Assembly: GCA_963751105.1 (NCBI GenBank)
Contig: CAVVTG010000002.1
Location: forward strand, 2,480,001-2,544,000
Direction: 5' to 3'
From: JACVRW01 sp963751105
GTDB taxonomy: Bacteria > Actinomycetota > Thermoleophilia > Solirubrobacterales > Thermoleophilaceae
DNA: 64,000 bases
Shown here piece by piece: positions 45,215-53,183 of the stretch. The translations under genes were made by a program, and so were the position numbers. The stretch's first letter is position 1. Every line of letters starts with the position of its first letter. Under the pieces are notes generated by a model. That model did not search any database, had not been told where the DNA came from, and saw only the letters and a program-made list of their open reading frames with translations.

Positions 45215-46023
45215 ACCGGCTCGAGGTCCGCAAGACCTACAAGCTCTACCTGGGCGGGGCCTTCGTGCGGTCGGAGTCGGGCCGCTACGACCGGATGGAC
45301 GGCCGCAACGTGCCGCGCGGCTCGCGCAAGGACGTGCGCGACGCGGTTCGCGCGGCGCGCGCCGCGGCTGACCCTTGGGCGGCGCGCACCGCCTACAACC
45401 GCGGACAGATCCTGTACCGGGCGGCCGAGGCCCTGGAATCGCGGGCGGAGGAGATCGGGGTGGAGCGGTCCGAGCTCGACGCCGCCATCGACCTGCTCGT
45501 CCACTACGCCGGGTGGACGGACAAGTTCCACTCCGTGCTCGGCGGCGTCAACCCGGTGGCGGCGCCGTTCCTGTCCTTCTCGGTGCCCGAACCCACCGGC
45601 GTGGTGGGCGTGGTGGCGCCCGATGCACCGTCGCTGCTGGGTCTCGTTGCGGAGGTCGCGCCGCCGCTGGCCGCCGGGAACACGGTCGTGGCGCTGCTGT
45701 CCGAGGCCTCGCCTCTCGCCGGGCTCGATCTGGCCGAGGTCCTCGGGGTATCCGATCTGCCCGGCGGCGTGGTCAATCTGCTGTCCGGGCGGCGTGAGGA
45801 GCTGGCGGTCGCGCTGGCTTCGCACCGCGATGTGAACGCGGTGGTCGACGTCTCTGGGTCGGCTGAGCTCGGCGCCGAGATCGATCGCCTGGCGGCCGAC
45901 TCGGTCACGCGCGTGCGCCACGCGGCGCCTACCACGGGCTATGAGGAAGGGGTTCGTGACGCGCTTGGCCGGCTCGAGGCAGTGCTCGAGCTGAAGACCG
46001 CCTGGCACCCGGTGGGCGCGTGA
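45211..46023 (+). CDS. Half-size aldehyde-dehydrogenase homologue lacking the catalytic Cys
   Basis: 270 residues, aligned with the NAD-binding half of aldehyde dehydrogenases: YKLYLGGAFVRSESGRYDRMDG, AARTAYNRGQILYRAAEALE, HYAGWTDKFHSVLGGVNPVAAP, FSVPEPTGVVGVVAPDAPSLLG. The region with the ELGGK Glu and catalytic Cys is missing; the C-terminus is a divergent LKTAWHPVGA. Not a recent truncation: the frame is open and overlaps both neighbours (GTGA/4-base). It may be a structural or regulatory partner of the full-length enzyme. Confidence 0.82.
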   Translation: MNRLEVRKTYKLYLGGAFVRSESGRYDRMDGRNVPRGSRKDVRDAVRAARAAADPWAARTAYNRGQILYRAAEALESRAEEIGVERSELDAAIDLLVHYAGWTDKFHSVLGGVNPVAAPFLSFSVPEPTGVVGVVAPDAPSLLGLVAEVAPPLAAGNTVVALLSEASPLAGLDLAEVLGVSDLPGGVVNLLSGRREELAVALASHRDVNAVVDVSGSAELGAEIDRLAADSVTRVRHAAPTTGYEEGVRDALGRLEAVLELKTAWHPVGA

Positions 46024-46526
46024 GCCGGGGCCGGGCGCGTGCGGCGTTCGGGAGCCTCGCCTTCCTGTTCGTCGCCCCGGGCGTGGTCGCCGGGTTGGTG
46101 CCGTGGCTCATCACCGGCTGGGAGGTCGACGATGAGCTGGCGGTGCTCCCGCTCCAGGTGCTCGGCGCGCTGCTGATCGCCGGCGGCGCCGTCGTGATCC
46201 TGAACGCCTTCGCCCGCTTCGTGCTCGAGGGCGTCGGAACGCCGGCGCCGGTGGCGCCCACCGAGAAACTGGTCGTCGGCGGGCTGTACCGCCACGTGCG
46301 CAACCCCATGTATGTGGCGGTGGCCTCGACGATCATCGGCCAGGCGCTGCTGCTGGGCCGCCCGCTGCTGCTGGCCTACGCCGCACTGTTCATGGCCGTG
46401 GTGGCCGCGTTCGTCCACCTCTACGAGGAACCGACCCTGACCCGCCAGTTCGGCGACGACTACACCCGCTACCGCAGCGCCGTGCCCGCGTGGCGTCCCC
46501 GTCTCTCGCCCTGGCGCGAGTTGTAA
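46020..46526 (+). CDS. Isoprenylcysteine carboxyl methyltransferase-like membrane protein
   Basis: 168 residues with about four transmembrane segments (10-30, 40-62, 98-118, 120-135). LVVGGLYRHVRNPMYVAV is the conserved SAM/phospholipid-methyltransferase motif (NPMY), and EEPTLTRQFGDDYTRYRSAVPAW ends the protein as in ICMT/PEMT-like families. Substrate unknown. GTG 46020 overlaps the preceding gene, so it is the last gene of the deoC operon. Confidence 0.85.
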   Translation: MSRGRARAAFGSLAFLFVAPGVVAGLVPWLITGWEVDDELAVLPLQVLGALLIAGGAVVILNAFARFVLEGVGTPAPVAPTEKLVVGGLYRHVRNPMYVAVASTIIGQALLLGRPLLLAYAALFMAVVAAFVHLYEEPTLTRQFGDDYTRYRSAVPAWRPRLSPWREL

Positions 46527-46566
46527 CCCTCGTCAGCCTGCTGTAACACGATCCGCGCAACGCTTG

Positions 46567-46617
46567 GGGGGTGGGCCCTTCTGATACCCGCTACTGCGAT
46601 CGAAAGGGCCCACCCCC
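46567..46617. repeat. Inverted repeat 5' of AbiEi/DUF559 gene copy 2
   Basis: Perfect 14-base arms 46567-46580 and 46604-46617 around a 23-base centre, ending 11 bases before the likely start. Probably an autoregulatory operator or transcript hairpin. Confidence 0.75.
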
Positions 46618-46627
46618 AGATGTTCTG

Positions 46628-47584
46628 GTGGCCCGGGTGGCGGCGGGCCAGCACACTGTCGTCTCGACCGAGCAGCTGGCCGCCTGCGGGATTCGCGCGA
46701 ACGCCGTGACCACGCGCGTGAAGAACGGTCACCTTCATCGCCAGCACCGTGGCGTCTACAGCGTGGGCCAGCCACGCCTGACGGCCAGGGGGCGGTGGAT
46801 GGCCGCCGTACTGGCCTCGGGTCCGGGCGCGGTGCTCAGTCACAGCGACGCCGCCCGGCTGTGGGGCTTATGGGATCAAGTGCTTGGGGCACGCACGGAC
46901 GTGACCACGCCTCAGAGGACCCGAAAGGGCGTGCCGGGGATCCGCCTCCACCGGGTGCGAGACCTGTCGGCGGACGAGTGGACCGTGGTCGACGGCATCC
47001 CGGTCACCACCGTTGCCCGGACCCTGATCGACCTGACCGACATGTTCGGTCGCGAACGCCTGACCCGGATGATCCGGGAGGCTGACTTCCAAGGCGTCCT
47101 CGACCTGGAGGCGCTCGATGCCGCAATCGCCCGGGCGAGTGGCCGCAGACGCCTATCCACCCTCATTGCTGCCCTTGAGATCCACCGCCCCGGTCAAGCA
47201 GTGAGAAGCGAGCTCGAGCACGCCTTCCTCGAGCTCTGCCGAACCGAGAACATCCCGGCTCCCGACACCAACGTGCCAATGATCGTGGGCGGCAGAAGCC
47301 GCAAGCTCGACTGTCTCTGGCGCGAGCAGCGTGTCGTGGTCGAGCTCGACGGCAGGGCGGCCCACGACGACCCGCGCGCCTTCGAGGAAGACCGTGCCCG
47401 CGACACTGCGCTGAACGCGGCCGGCTACCGCACCCTGCGCTACACCTGGCACAGAGTCACGAAGGACGCGCCCAGAGTGGCCGCCGAGCTCCGAGCGACT
47501 CTTGCTCAGTCCAGCACGCCCTCCAGCCGCAGCACCCTCCGGGCTATCGCCAGCGACGAGGCGTACGTCGAGTCCATCCCGTAG
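46628..47584 (+). CDS. AbiEi-like winged-helix protein with DUF559/Vsr-like C-terminus (copy 2)
   Basis: 318 residues from GTG 46628; GTG 46637 is possible and GTG 46571 inside the repeat is unlikely. It parallels copy 1: VARVAAGQHTVVSTEQLAACGI, HRGVYSVGQ, PGAVLSHSDAARLWGL, then the nuclease-like VVVELDGRAAHDDPRAFEEDRARDTALNAAGYRTLRYTWHRV. The last 26 codons run antisense into the neighbouring gene, overlapping it by 79 bases, so the original stop may have been lost. Solitary; function unknown. Confidence 0.72.
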   Translation: MARVAAGQHTVVSTEQLAACGIRANAVTTRVKNGHLHRQHRGVYSVGQPRLTARGRWMAAVLASGPGAVLSHSDAARLWGLWDQVLGARTDVTTPQRTRKGVPGIRLHRVRDLSADEWTVVDGIPVTTVARTLIDLTDMFGRERLTRMIREADFQGVLDLEALDAAIARASGRRRLSTLIAALEIHRPGQAVRSELEHAFLELCRTENIPAPDTNVPMIVGGRSRKLDCLWREQRVVVELDGRAAHDDPRAFEEDRARDTALNAAGYRTLRYTWHRVTKDAPRVAAELRATLAQSSTPSSRSTLRAIASDEAYVESIP

Positions 47585-49221
47585 TAGGAGAGGCCGCGGG
47601 CACCGAGAGTGCGGGCCTGCGTGTAGGGCGTGTCTGAGGCGTAGTGGATCATCCCGAAGTCGATCGGCAGCTTCGAGAAGTTCACCGCCTCGCCGACGGG
47701 GTGGCGGTCGGCGTCGGCGATCTCGTAGATGGCGTTGCAGTAGGGCCCGGCCTCCATCTCCACCACGGTGAAGGCCTCGCGGTAGTAGAAGTCGAGGTAG
47801 GCCCGGTTCTGCAGGAAGGTGCTCTTGACCGTCACGGCACGCTGGTTGTCGAGCCCGGTGCCGAAGCGCAGGTCGGCCATGAGGTCCTCGACGCCGAAGG
47901 CGTTGTCGAGCCAGTAGGTGGAGGCCGAGTGCTCGTCGTGGACCACGCTCGAGAGCATCACGTCGCCGACGTCCGCGTTGAGCGTGGCCGCCTTGCCCAG
48001 GACGTACACCCCGCGAAGGCTCCCCGAGGACACCGCCACCTCGCGCAGGATGTTGTAGGCCGCCACCCCCAGCGGATAGTCGATGTTCACGATCACCGCG
48101 TCGCTCTCCGCGAGGGCCTCGCCGTCCACGTCGCCGATGCGGGGATCGAGGCGCTCCGGCCGCAGCCCACCGAGGGGAATGATCTGCGCGGGCACCCGCA
48201 GCGCCGTGCGGCTGGGCAGGTGGCTGATCCCGCTCTCCGCCTCGGAGTTGCGCCGGGCGGCGCGGCCCTCCTCGCCGTGGGAGTCGAAGTAGAGCCGCGC
48301 CACGAAGTACAGGAAGTTCTCCCACGAGCCCTGGGCGCGGCCCTCGCGGAAGGCGGTCAGCTCGGTCCGCAGGATGTCGCCTTCCGGGAAAGTCTCGACG
48401 TACTCGATCAAGCGGTCCTCGCGCTGGCGGGCGGTGCCGCTCACGATGTTCATCAGGCTGTGGGTGTTCGAGCTGACGAAGTAGACCGGCACGTCGTCCA
48501 GCCCCTCGGCGGCGAGCTGGGTCTGCACCGGCAGCCACCAGCGGCGGGTCATGCGCGCGTAGCCCACGTGCGTGCCCCCGAGCATTCGTACGCGCAGCGC
48601 GAAGCTGCGCTCGGCGATCAGTCGCAGGCGCTCGTCGAAGCGCTCGCCCCAGGCCTCCTGCAGCCGGCTCCAGTCGTCGGCCGAGCCGCCGAGAGCGGCC
48701 GAGCATTCCTCGGGCGATACCGACACATCCAGCGGCCAGCCCGCGGCCCGCTGGCGCAGCCGGATCTTGTTCCACTCGATCTGGAAGGCCACCAGCGTGG
48801 GGATCAGGTCGTCCACGTCCGACGCGCTGGCCAGCAGCACGGCGTGGACTCCACCGCCGCCGTCGTGCCAGCGCCGCCGGCGGGCCGGCGCGTCGGCCTC
48901 CTCCCACGCGTCGATCACGATTCCGTTGCGGGCGAAGACCTCGGCCTCCTGACCCATGATCACGAGCTCGGCGTCCACGATCCCGTCCGGCAGGCGCCGG
49001 ATGGAGTAGATGAAGGCGCCCAGGTCGGGCTCGTCCGAGCCGGCCAGCGGGTGGAGGCTCGAGCCCATCGCCCGGTGCGAGGACTCGAGCACCCGCAACG
49101 CGGTCTCGCCGCTGGACCGCAGGAGCGTGTTGTAGGTGCGCTGATAGAGCTCGACCTCGTCGCTGAGACGCCCGGCCGAGTCGTCGGCGGGACTGGCGAG
49201 GGCGAGCCTGGAGACGGTCAC
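47506..49221 (-). CDS. Protein of unknown function with nucleoside-phosphorylase-like C-terminal half
   Basis: 571 residues; I think databases list it as a domain of unknown function (possibly DUF6909), but I am not certain. The N-terminal half (about 1-340) is mostly helical. The C-terminal half (about 370-571) has features of the nucleoside phosphorylase/AMP nucleosidase fold: GVYVLGKAATLNADVGDVML (404-423), VVEMEAGPY (486-494) and ASDTPYT. It starts 4 bases after the ABC permease stop, so it is the last gene of the nucleoside-importer operon. It may cleave or sense an imported nucleoside; inferred. Confidence 0.75.
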   Translation of the reverse strand: MTVSRLALASPADDSAGRLSDEVELYQRTYNTLLRSSGETALRVLESSHRAMGSSLHPLAGSDEPDLGAFIYSIRRLPDGIVDAELVIMGQEAEVFARNGIVIDAWEEADAPARRRRWHDGGGGVHAVLLASASDVDDLIPTLVAFQIEWNKIRLRQRAAGWPLDVSVSPEECSAALGGSADDWSRLQEAWGERFDERLRLIAERSFALRVRMLGGTHVGYARMTRRWWLPVQTQLAAEGLDDVPVYFVSSNTHSLMNIVSGTARQREDRLIEYVETFPEGDILRTELTAFREGRAQGSWENFLYFVARLYFDSHGEEGRAARRNSEAESGISHLPSRTALRVPAQIIPLGGLRPERLDPRIGDVDGEALAESDAVIVNIDYPLGVAAYNILREVAVSSGSLRGVYVLGKAATLNADVGDVMLSSVVHDEHSASTYWLDNAFGVEDLMADLRFGTGLDNQRAVTVKSTFLQNRAYLDFYYREAFTVVEMEAGPYCNAIYEIADADRHPVGEAVNFSKLPIDFGMIHYASDTPYTQARTLGARGLSYYGMDSTYASSLAIARRVLRLEGVLD

Positions 49222-49225
49222 TGCG

Positions 49226-50389
49226 TTACCCCTTCACGTACGGGAGTCCGATCGAGGCGGGCGGCCGCGAGCGGCCGATCACTCCCGCCACGACGATCAG
49301 GGTAAGAACGTAGGGCAGCGCCTGGAACAGCACCGCGGTGGACTCGGAGAACTCGGGCAGCCGCTGAGCCAGCGCGCTCGAAAAGCCGAACAGCAGCGCG
49401 GCGGCCAGCGCCCCGAGCGGCCGCCAGTTGCCGAAGATCACCGCGGCCAGTGCGATGAAGCCGCGTCCGTCGGTCATGTTCTGGGAGAACGAGCCGAGCA
49501 GGGCGATCGACAGGTAGACGCCCCCGAGACCGGCGAACGCGCCGGAGGCGATCACCGCGATGTAGCGGGTGCGGATCACGGGCACGCCCACGGTCTCCGC
49601 CGCACGCGGCTTCTCGCCCACCGAGCGCAGGCGCAGCCCGCCGGTAGTGCGAAACAGGAACAAGGCCATCAGGGGAACCAGTATCAACGCCACCCAGGTG
49701 AGCACCGAGGCGTTGCCGAACGCGTCGCCCACGAAGGGAATGTCTTCGATCAGCGGCAGCGTCAGGTCCGGCACCCGCGGCACAGAGCCCGGTGTGCCCT
49801 GATCGCCGTAGTGGGCGATGAACACGTAGCCGGTGATCCCCAGCGCGAGCAGGTTGACCCCGGTGCCGCTCACCACCTGGTCGGCCCGCAGGCCGACCGA
49901 GAGGACGGCGTGCAGCACGGCCAGCGCGGCCCCGGCGGCCATGCCCAGCAGCGCGCCGAGCAGCCACGACCCGGTGAGGTCGGCGCCGAAGATGCCGAAG
50001 AAGGCGCCCATCAGCATCATGCCCTCGAGGCCGATGTTGATGACCCCGCTGCGCTCGCACAGAATCCCGCCGAGCGCGGCGAGGATCAGCGGCGTGGCGA
50101 AGCGCAGCATGGCGGCGAACAGCGCCGACCAGACGAAGACCGCCTCCAGGTTCCCCACTCCCGAGCGGGTGGCCACCACGGCTCCGATGCCCCCGATCAC
50201 CCCGGCCGCCACCGCCCCGTAGCCGAGCCGCCGCCGACCCTCGCGGGCCACGTACAGACCGAGCCCCACGGCACCCAGCGCCAGCAGCAGGGACGGCAGT
50301 GCCGTACGAATCAGGATCGGCGGCAGCGTCACGTACCAGGCCACCACGCCGAGCGCGATGGCAAGCCAGCCGAGCCGCCGCGCGTTCAT
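49226..50389 (-). CDS. ABC transporter permease (nucleoside importer, NupQ/BmpC-like)
   Basis: 387 residues, about 9-10 transmembrane segments. Carries the BPD_transp_2 pattern: CERSGVINIGLEGMMLMGAFF and LRLRSVGEKPRAAETVGV, with GGVYLSIALLG and RGFIALAAVIFGNW. The N-terminal 60 residues form two extra helices. Second permease of the importer. ATG 50389 overlaps the other permease (ATGA). Confidence 0.93.
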   Translation of the reverse strand: MNARRLGWLAIALGVVAWYVTLPPILIRTALPSLLLALGAVGLGLYVAREGRRRLGYGAVAAGVIGGIGAVVATRSGVGNLEAVFVWSALFAAMLRFATPLILAALGGILCERSGVINIGLEGMMLMGAFFGIFGADLTGSWLLGALLGMAAGAALAVLHAVLSVGLRADQVVSGTGVNLLALGITGYVFIAHYGDQGTPGSVPRVPDLTLPLIEDIPFVGDAFGNASVLTWVALILVPLMALFLFRTTGGLRLRSVGEKPRAAETVGVPVIRTRYIAVIASGAFAGLGGVYLSIALLGSFSQNMTDGRGFIALAAVIFGNWRPLGALAAALLFGFSSALAQRLPEFSESTAVLFQALPYVLTLIVVAGVIGRSRPPASIGLPYVKG

Positions 50390-51639
50390 CCGCCGCCCCC
50401 CGACCGTGGCGGCGGCATCGGCGGTCCCACCCGCCGGATCGGCCCCTCGTCGGCGCCGCCTCCACGCCGCAGCGCGCCGCGCCCTCGCCGCAGCAGCCCG
50501 AGCACGAGCACGTCGGCGCTCACCACCAGCACCACGAGGCCCTGGATGATCAGCGTCAGGTTGAAGGCCAGCTCGGGCTCGAAGATGGTGGGGTCGAGGT
50601 TGCGCTGCGAGGTGCCGCTGATCAGCGCGCCGAAGAGCAGCGCCGCGGCCCCGGTGCCGATCGCGGTGTTGCGCCCGAGCAGCGCCACCGCGATGCCGAA
50701 GAAGCCCAGCGTGGAGAACTCGATGTCGTTGGTGGCCAGCCGGAACTGCCAGCCCAGCACGTCGAGCGAGCCCGCCAGCCCCGCGAACGCGCCGCAGACC
50801 GCCATCACCAGCACGTAGTTGCGGCTCACGCTCATGCCGCCGTAGCGGGCCGCCTCGGGGTTGAGGCCCACGGCGCGAACCTCGTACCCACGCGTGGAGC
50901 GGTTGAGGATGAGCCAGAACACCACCAGCGACGCCACCGCGATGAAGATCCCGATGTGGAGTCCCTGAAGATCGGGGTCGCCCCAGAACACCGGCAGCTT
51001 GGCCCCGTCCGCGACGTCGTTGGACACCGGAAGGGACGCCTCGCGATCGTTCTGCAGCGGGCCACCCAGGCCGAACAGGTAGAGCCCGATGTAGACCGCG
51101 GTGTAGTTGAGCATGATCGAGGAGATGACCTCGTTCGCGCCCGTCGTGGCCTTGAGGAAGCCCACGATCCCGGCCCAGAACGCCCCGGCAGCCACGGCGG
51201 CGGCCATGGCGAGCAACACGTGCAGGACGGCCGGCATGGTGGTGAACGAGGAGCCCACCCATACGGCGGCGATCAGGCCCATGATGTACTGGCCCTGACC
51301 GCCGATGTTGAACAGCCCGGCGCGGAAGGCGAAGGCCACGGCCAGGCCGAGCAGGATCAGCGGCGTGGTAATGATCAGCGTCTGCTGCAGGTTCAGCCCG
51401 GCGAGCACGCGGTCGTCCCCGGTGACCCACGGGAAGAACCACTGCAGGCCGCTGCCCCGGAAGATCGCCTCGTAGGTGGCGATCGGGTCCTTGCCGACGA
51501 GCAGCACCACCAGGCCGCCGAGCACGAAGGCCAGGAGCACCGTAAGCAGAGGCACGATCACCCCGCCGCCGCGGACGTAGGCCGCCAGCCGCGACGCGGG
51601 CGTCTGGGACCGAGCGTCGAGCGAGTCGGGGTCGCTCAC
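50386..51639 (-). CDS. ABC transporter permease (nucleoside importer, NupP/BmpB-like)
   Basis: 417 residues, multi-pass. FRAGLFNIGGQGQYIMGLIAA, TTGANEVISSIMLNYTAVYI and GYEVRAVGLNPEAARYGGMSV are hallmarks of the first permease in BmpA-linked nucleoside importers. The C-terminal tail is Arg/Gly/Pro-rich. ATG 51639 overlaps the ATPase stop. Confidence 0.93.
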   Translation of the reverse strand: MSDPDSLDARSQTPASRLAAYVRGGGVIVPLLTVLLAFVLGGLVVLLVGKDPIATYEAIFRGSGLQWFFPWVTGDDRVLAGLNLQQTLIITTPLILLGLAVAFAFRAGLFNIGGQGQYIMGLIAAVWVGSSFTTMPAVLHVLLAMAAAVAAGAFWAGIVGFLKATTGANEVISSIMLNYTAVYIGLYLFGLGGPLQNDREASLPVSNDVADGAKLPVFWGDPDLQGLHIGIFIAVASLVVFWLILNRSTRGYEVRAVGLNPEAARYGGMSVSRNYVLVMAVCGAFAGLAGSLDVLGWQFRLATNDIEFSTLGFFGIAVALLGRNTAIGTGAAALLFGALISGTSQRNLDPTIFEPELAFNLTLIIQGLVVLVVSADVLVLGLLRRGRGALRRGGGADEGPIRRVGPPMPPPRSGGGG

Positions 51640-53165
51640 GCCGAAGCTCTGCCCCGCCCGCCGGTCATGGCGATCCCGAGCTCCTGCTCGGTCACGTCCG
51701 GCCGGAACTCAGCGACGATCTCGCCCTCGTAGATCACCAGGATGCGGTCGGCCAGCGTGCGCACTTCCTCGAACTCGAGCGAGACGAGCAGGATGCCTCG
51801 GCCCTTGTCGCGCTCGGCCACGAGTCGGCGGTGAACGAACTCGATGGCGCCCACGTCGAGCCCGCGAGTGGGCTGGTGGGCGATCAGGAGACGCGGGTTG
51901 GAGGCGATCTCGCGCGCGATGCAGACCTTCTGCTGGTTGCCTCCGGACAGCGACGAGGCGGGCAGGTCGGCGTCCCGGTTGCGCACGTCGTACTCCGCGA
52001 GCAGGTCGTTGGCTCGCGTCTTCATCGCTCCCACCGACAGCCAGCCGTTGCGCGACAGCGGAGGTCTGCGGTACTCGCGCAGGGCGAGGTTCTCGGCGAG
52101 GGTGAAGTCGAGCACCAGCCCCCGCCGCTGGCGATCTTCGGGGATGTGGGCCACGCCGGCGTCGCAGGTGGCGCGCACGCCGCGGCCGGTGACCTCCTCG
52201 CCGGCTACCGCGATCCGGCCCGACGCCGGCGCCCTGAGGCCGGCGATGGCCTCCACCAATTCCTGCTGGCCGTTGCCGTCCACGCCGGCGAGGGCCACCA
52301 CCTCTCCCCCGCGGACCTCCATCGACAGCCCTCGCACCGCCTCGAGCCCGCGATCGTCGAGGACCCCCAGGTCCTCCACCTCCAGCACCGGCTCGGCGGG
52401 CTTGGCGTCGGGCTTGTCCACCTGCAGCAGCACGTCGCGGCCGACCATCAGGCGGGCGAGGCTCTGCTCGGTGGCGCCCTCGGCCGGCACCGTGTCGATC
52501 TTCTGCCCGCGGCGCAGCACGGTCACGCGGTCGGCGATCTCGAGCACCTCGCCCAGCTTGTGGCTGATGAAGACGATGGCCACGCCGTCCGCCTTGAGCG
52601 CGCGCAGCACCTCGAACAGCTCCGCCGCCTCCTGTGCCGTGAGCACCGCGGTGGGCTCGTCGAGCACGAGGATGCGTGCGCCGCGGTACAGCGTCTTCAG
52701 GATCTCCACCCGCTGCTGGGTGCCGACGGTCACGTCCTCGATCACCGCGTCGGGGTCCACCGCCAGTCCGTAGCGCTCAGACAGCTCGCTCACCTCGCGG
52801 CGCGCCTCGGCCACGTCGAGCAGGCCGCCGGCGCGGCGCGGCTCCGCTCCGAGCACGATGTTCTCGGCCACGGTCATCACCGGCACGAGCATGAAGTGCT
52901 GGTGCACCATGCCGATTCCCTGCTCGATCGCCCGCGAGGGAGAGTCGATGCCCACCAGCTCGCCCCCGATCTCGATCTCGCCCTCGTCCGGGCTGTAGAG
53001 CCCGTAGAGGATCGACATCAGGGTGGACTTGCCGGCGCCGTTCTCGCCCAGAAGCGCGTGGACCTCACCCGGGCGGAGGTCGAAGTCGACCCGGTCGTTG
53101 GCGACGACCGGGCCGAACCTCTTCGTGATTCCGCGTAGCTCTAGAGCTGGTGCTTCGCTGGACAA
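51636..53165 (-). CDS. ABC transporter ATP-binding protein, two-domain sugar/nucleoside type
   Basis: 509 residues with two ATPase domains. First: Walker A GENGAGKST (40-48), signature VTVGTQQRVEIL, Walker B LVLDEPTAVL. Second: degenerate Walker A GVDGNGQQE and signature LSGGNQQKV, as in RbsA/NupO-type proteins. It energizes uptake together with the two permeases and the BmpA lipoprotein 18 bases upstream. Confidence 0.95.
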   Translation of the reverse strand: MSSEAPALELRGITKRFGPVVANDRVDFDLRPGEVHALLGENGAGKSTLMSILYGLYSPDEGEIEIGGELVGIDSPSRAIEQGIGMVHQHFMLVPVMTVAENIVLGAEPRRAGGLLDVAEARREVSELSERYGLAVDPDAVIEDVTVGTQQRVEILKTLYRGARILVLDEPTAVLTAQEAAELFEVLRALKADGVAIVFISHKLGEVLEIADRVTVLRRGQKIDTVPAEGATEQSLARLMVGRDVLLQVDKPDAKPAEPVLEVEDLGVLDDRGLEAVRGLSMEVRGGEVVALAGVDGNGQQELVEAIAGLRAPASGRIAVAGEEVTGRGVRATCDAGVAHIPEDRQRRGLVLDFTLAENLALREYRRPPLSRNGWLSVGAMKTRANDLLAEYDVRNRDADLPASSLSGGNQQKVCIAREIASNPRLLIAHQPTRGLDVGAIEFVHRRLVAERDKGRGILLVSLEFEEVRTLADRILVIYEGEIVAEFRPDVTEQELGIAMTGGRGRASA

Positions 53166-53183
53166 CCCGGCCGCAAACTACCT

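Noticed and set aside
42867..46023. Bacterial microcompartment for deoxyribose/acetaldehyde metabolism
   Set aside because: DeoC plus aldehyde dehydrogenase suggested it, but no shell-protein genes are in the window.
46571..46627. GTG 46571 as start of AbiEi/DUF559 copy 2
   Set aside because: It lies within the inverted repeat; similarity to copy 1 begins only at about 46628.
47644..49305. 553-codon plus-strand frame opposite the phosphorylase-like gene
   Set aside because: No recognisable motif and composition typical of a shadow frame; the minus strand is coupled to the transporter operon.
50299..51732. 477-codon plus-strand frame opposite the permease genes
   Set aside because: His/Gln/Arg-rich shadow; the minus-strand permease motifs are certain.
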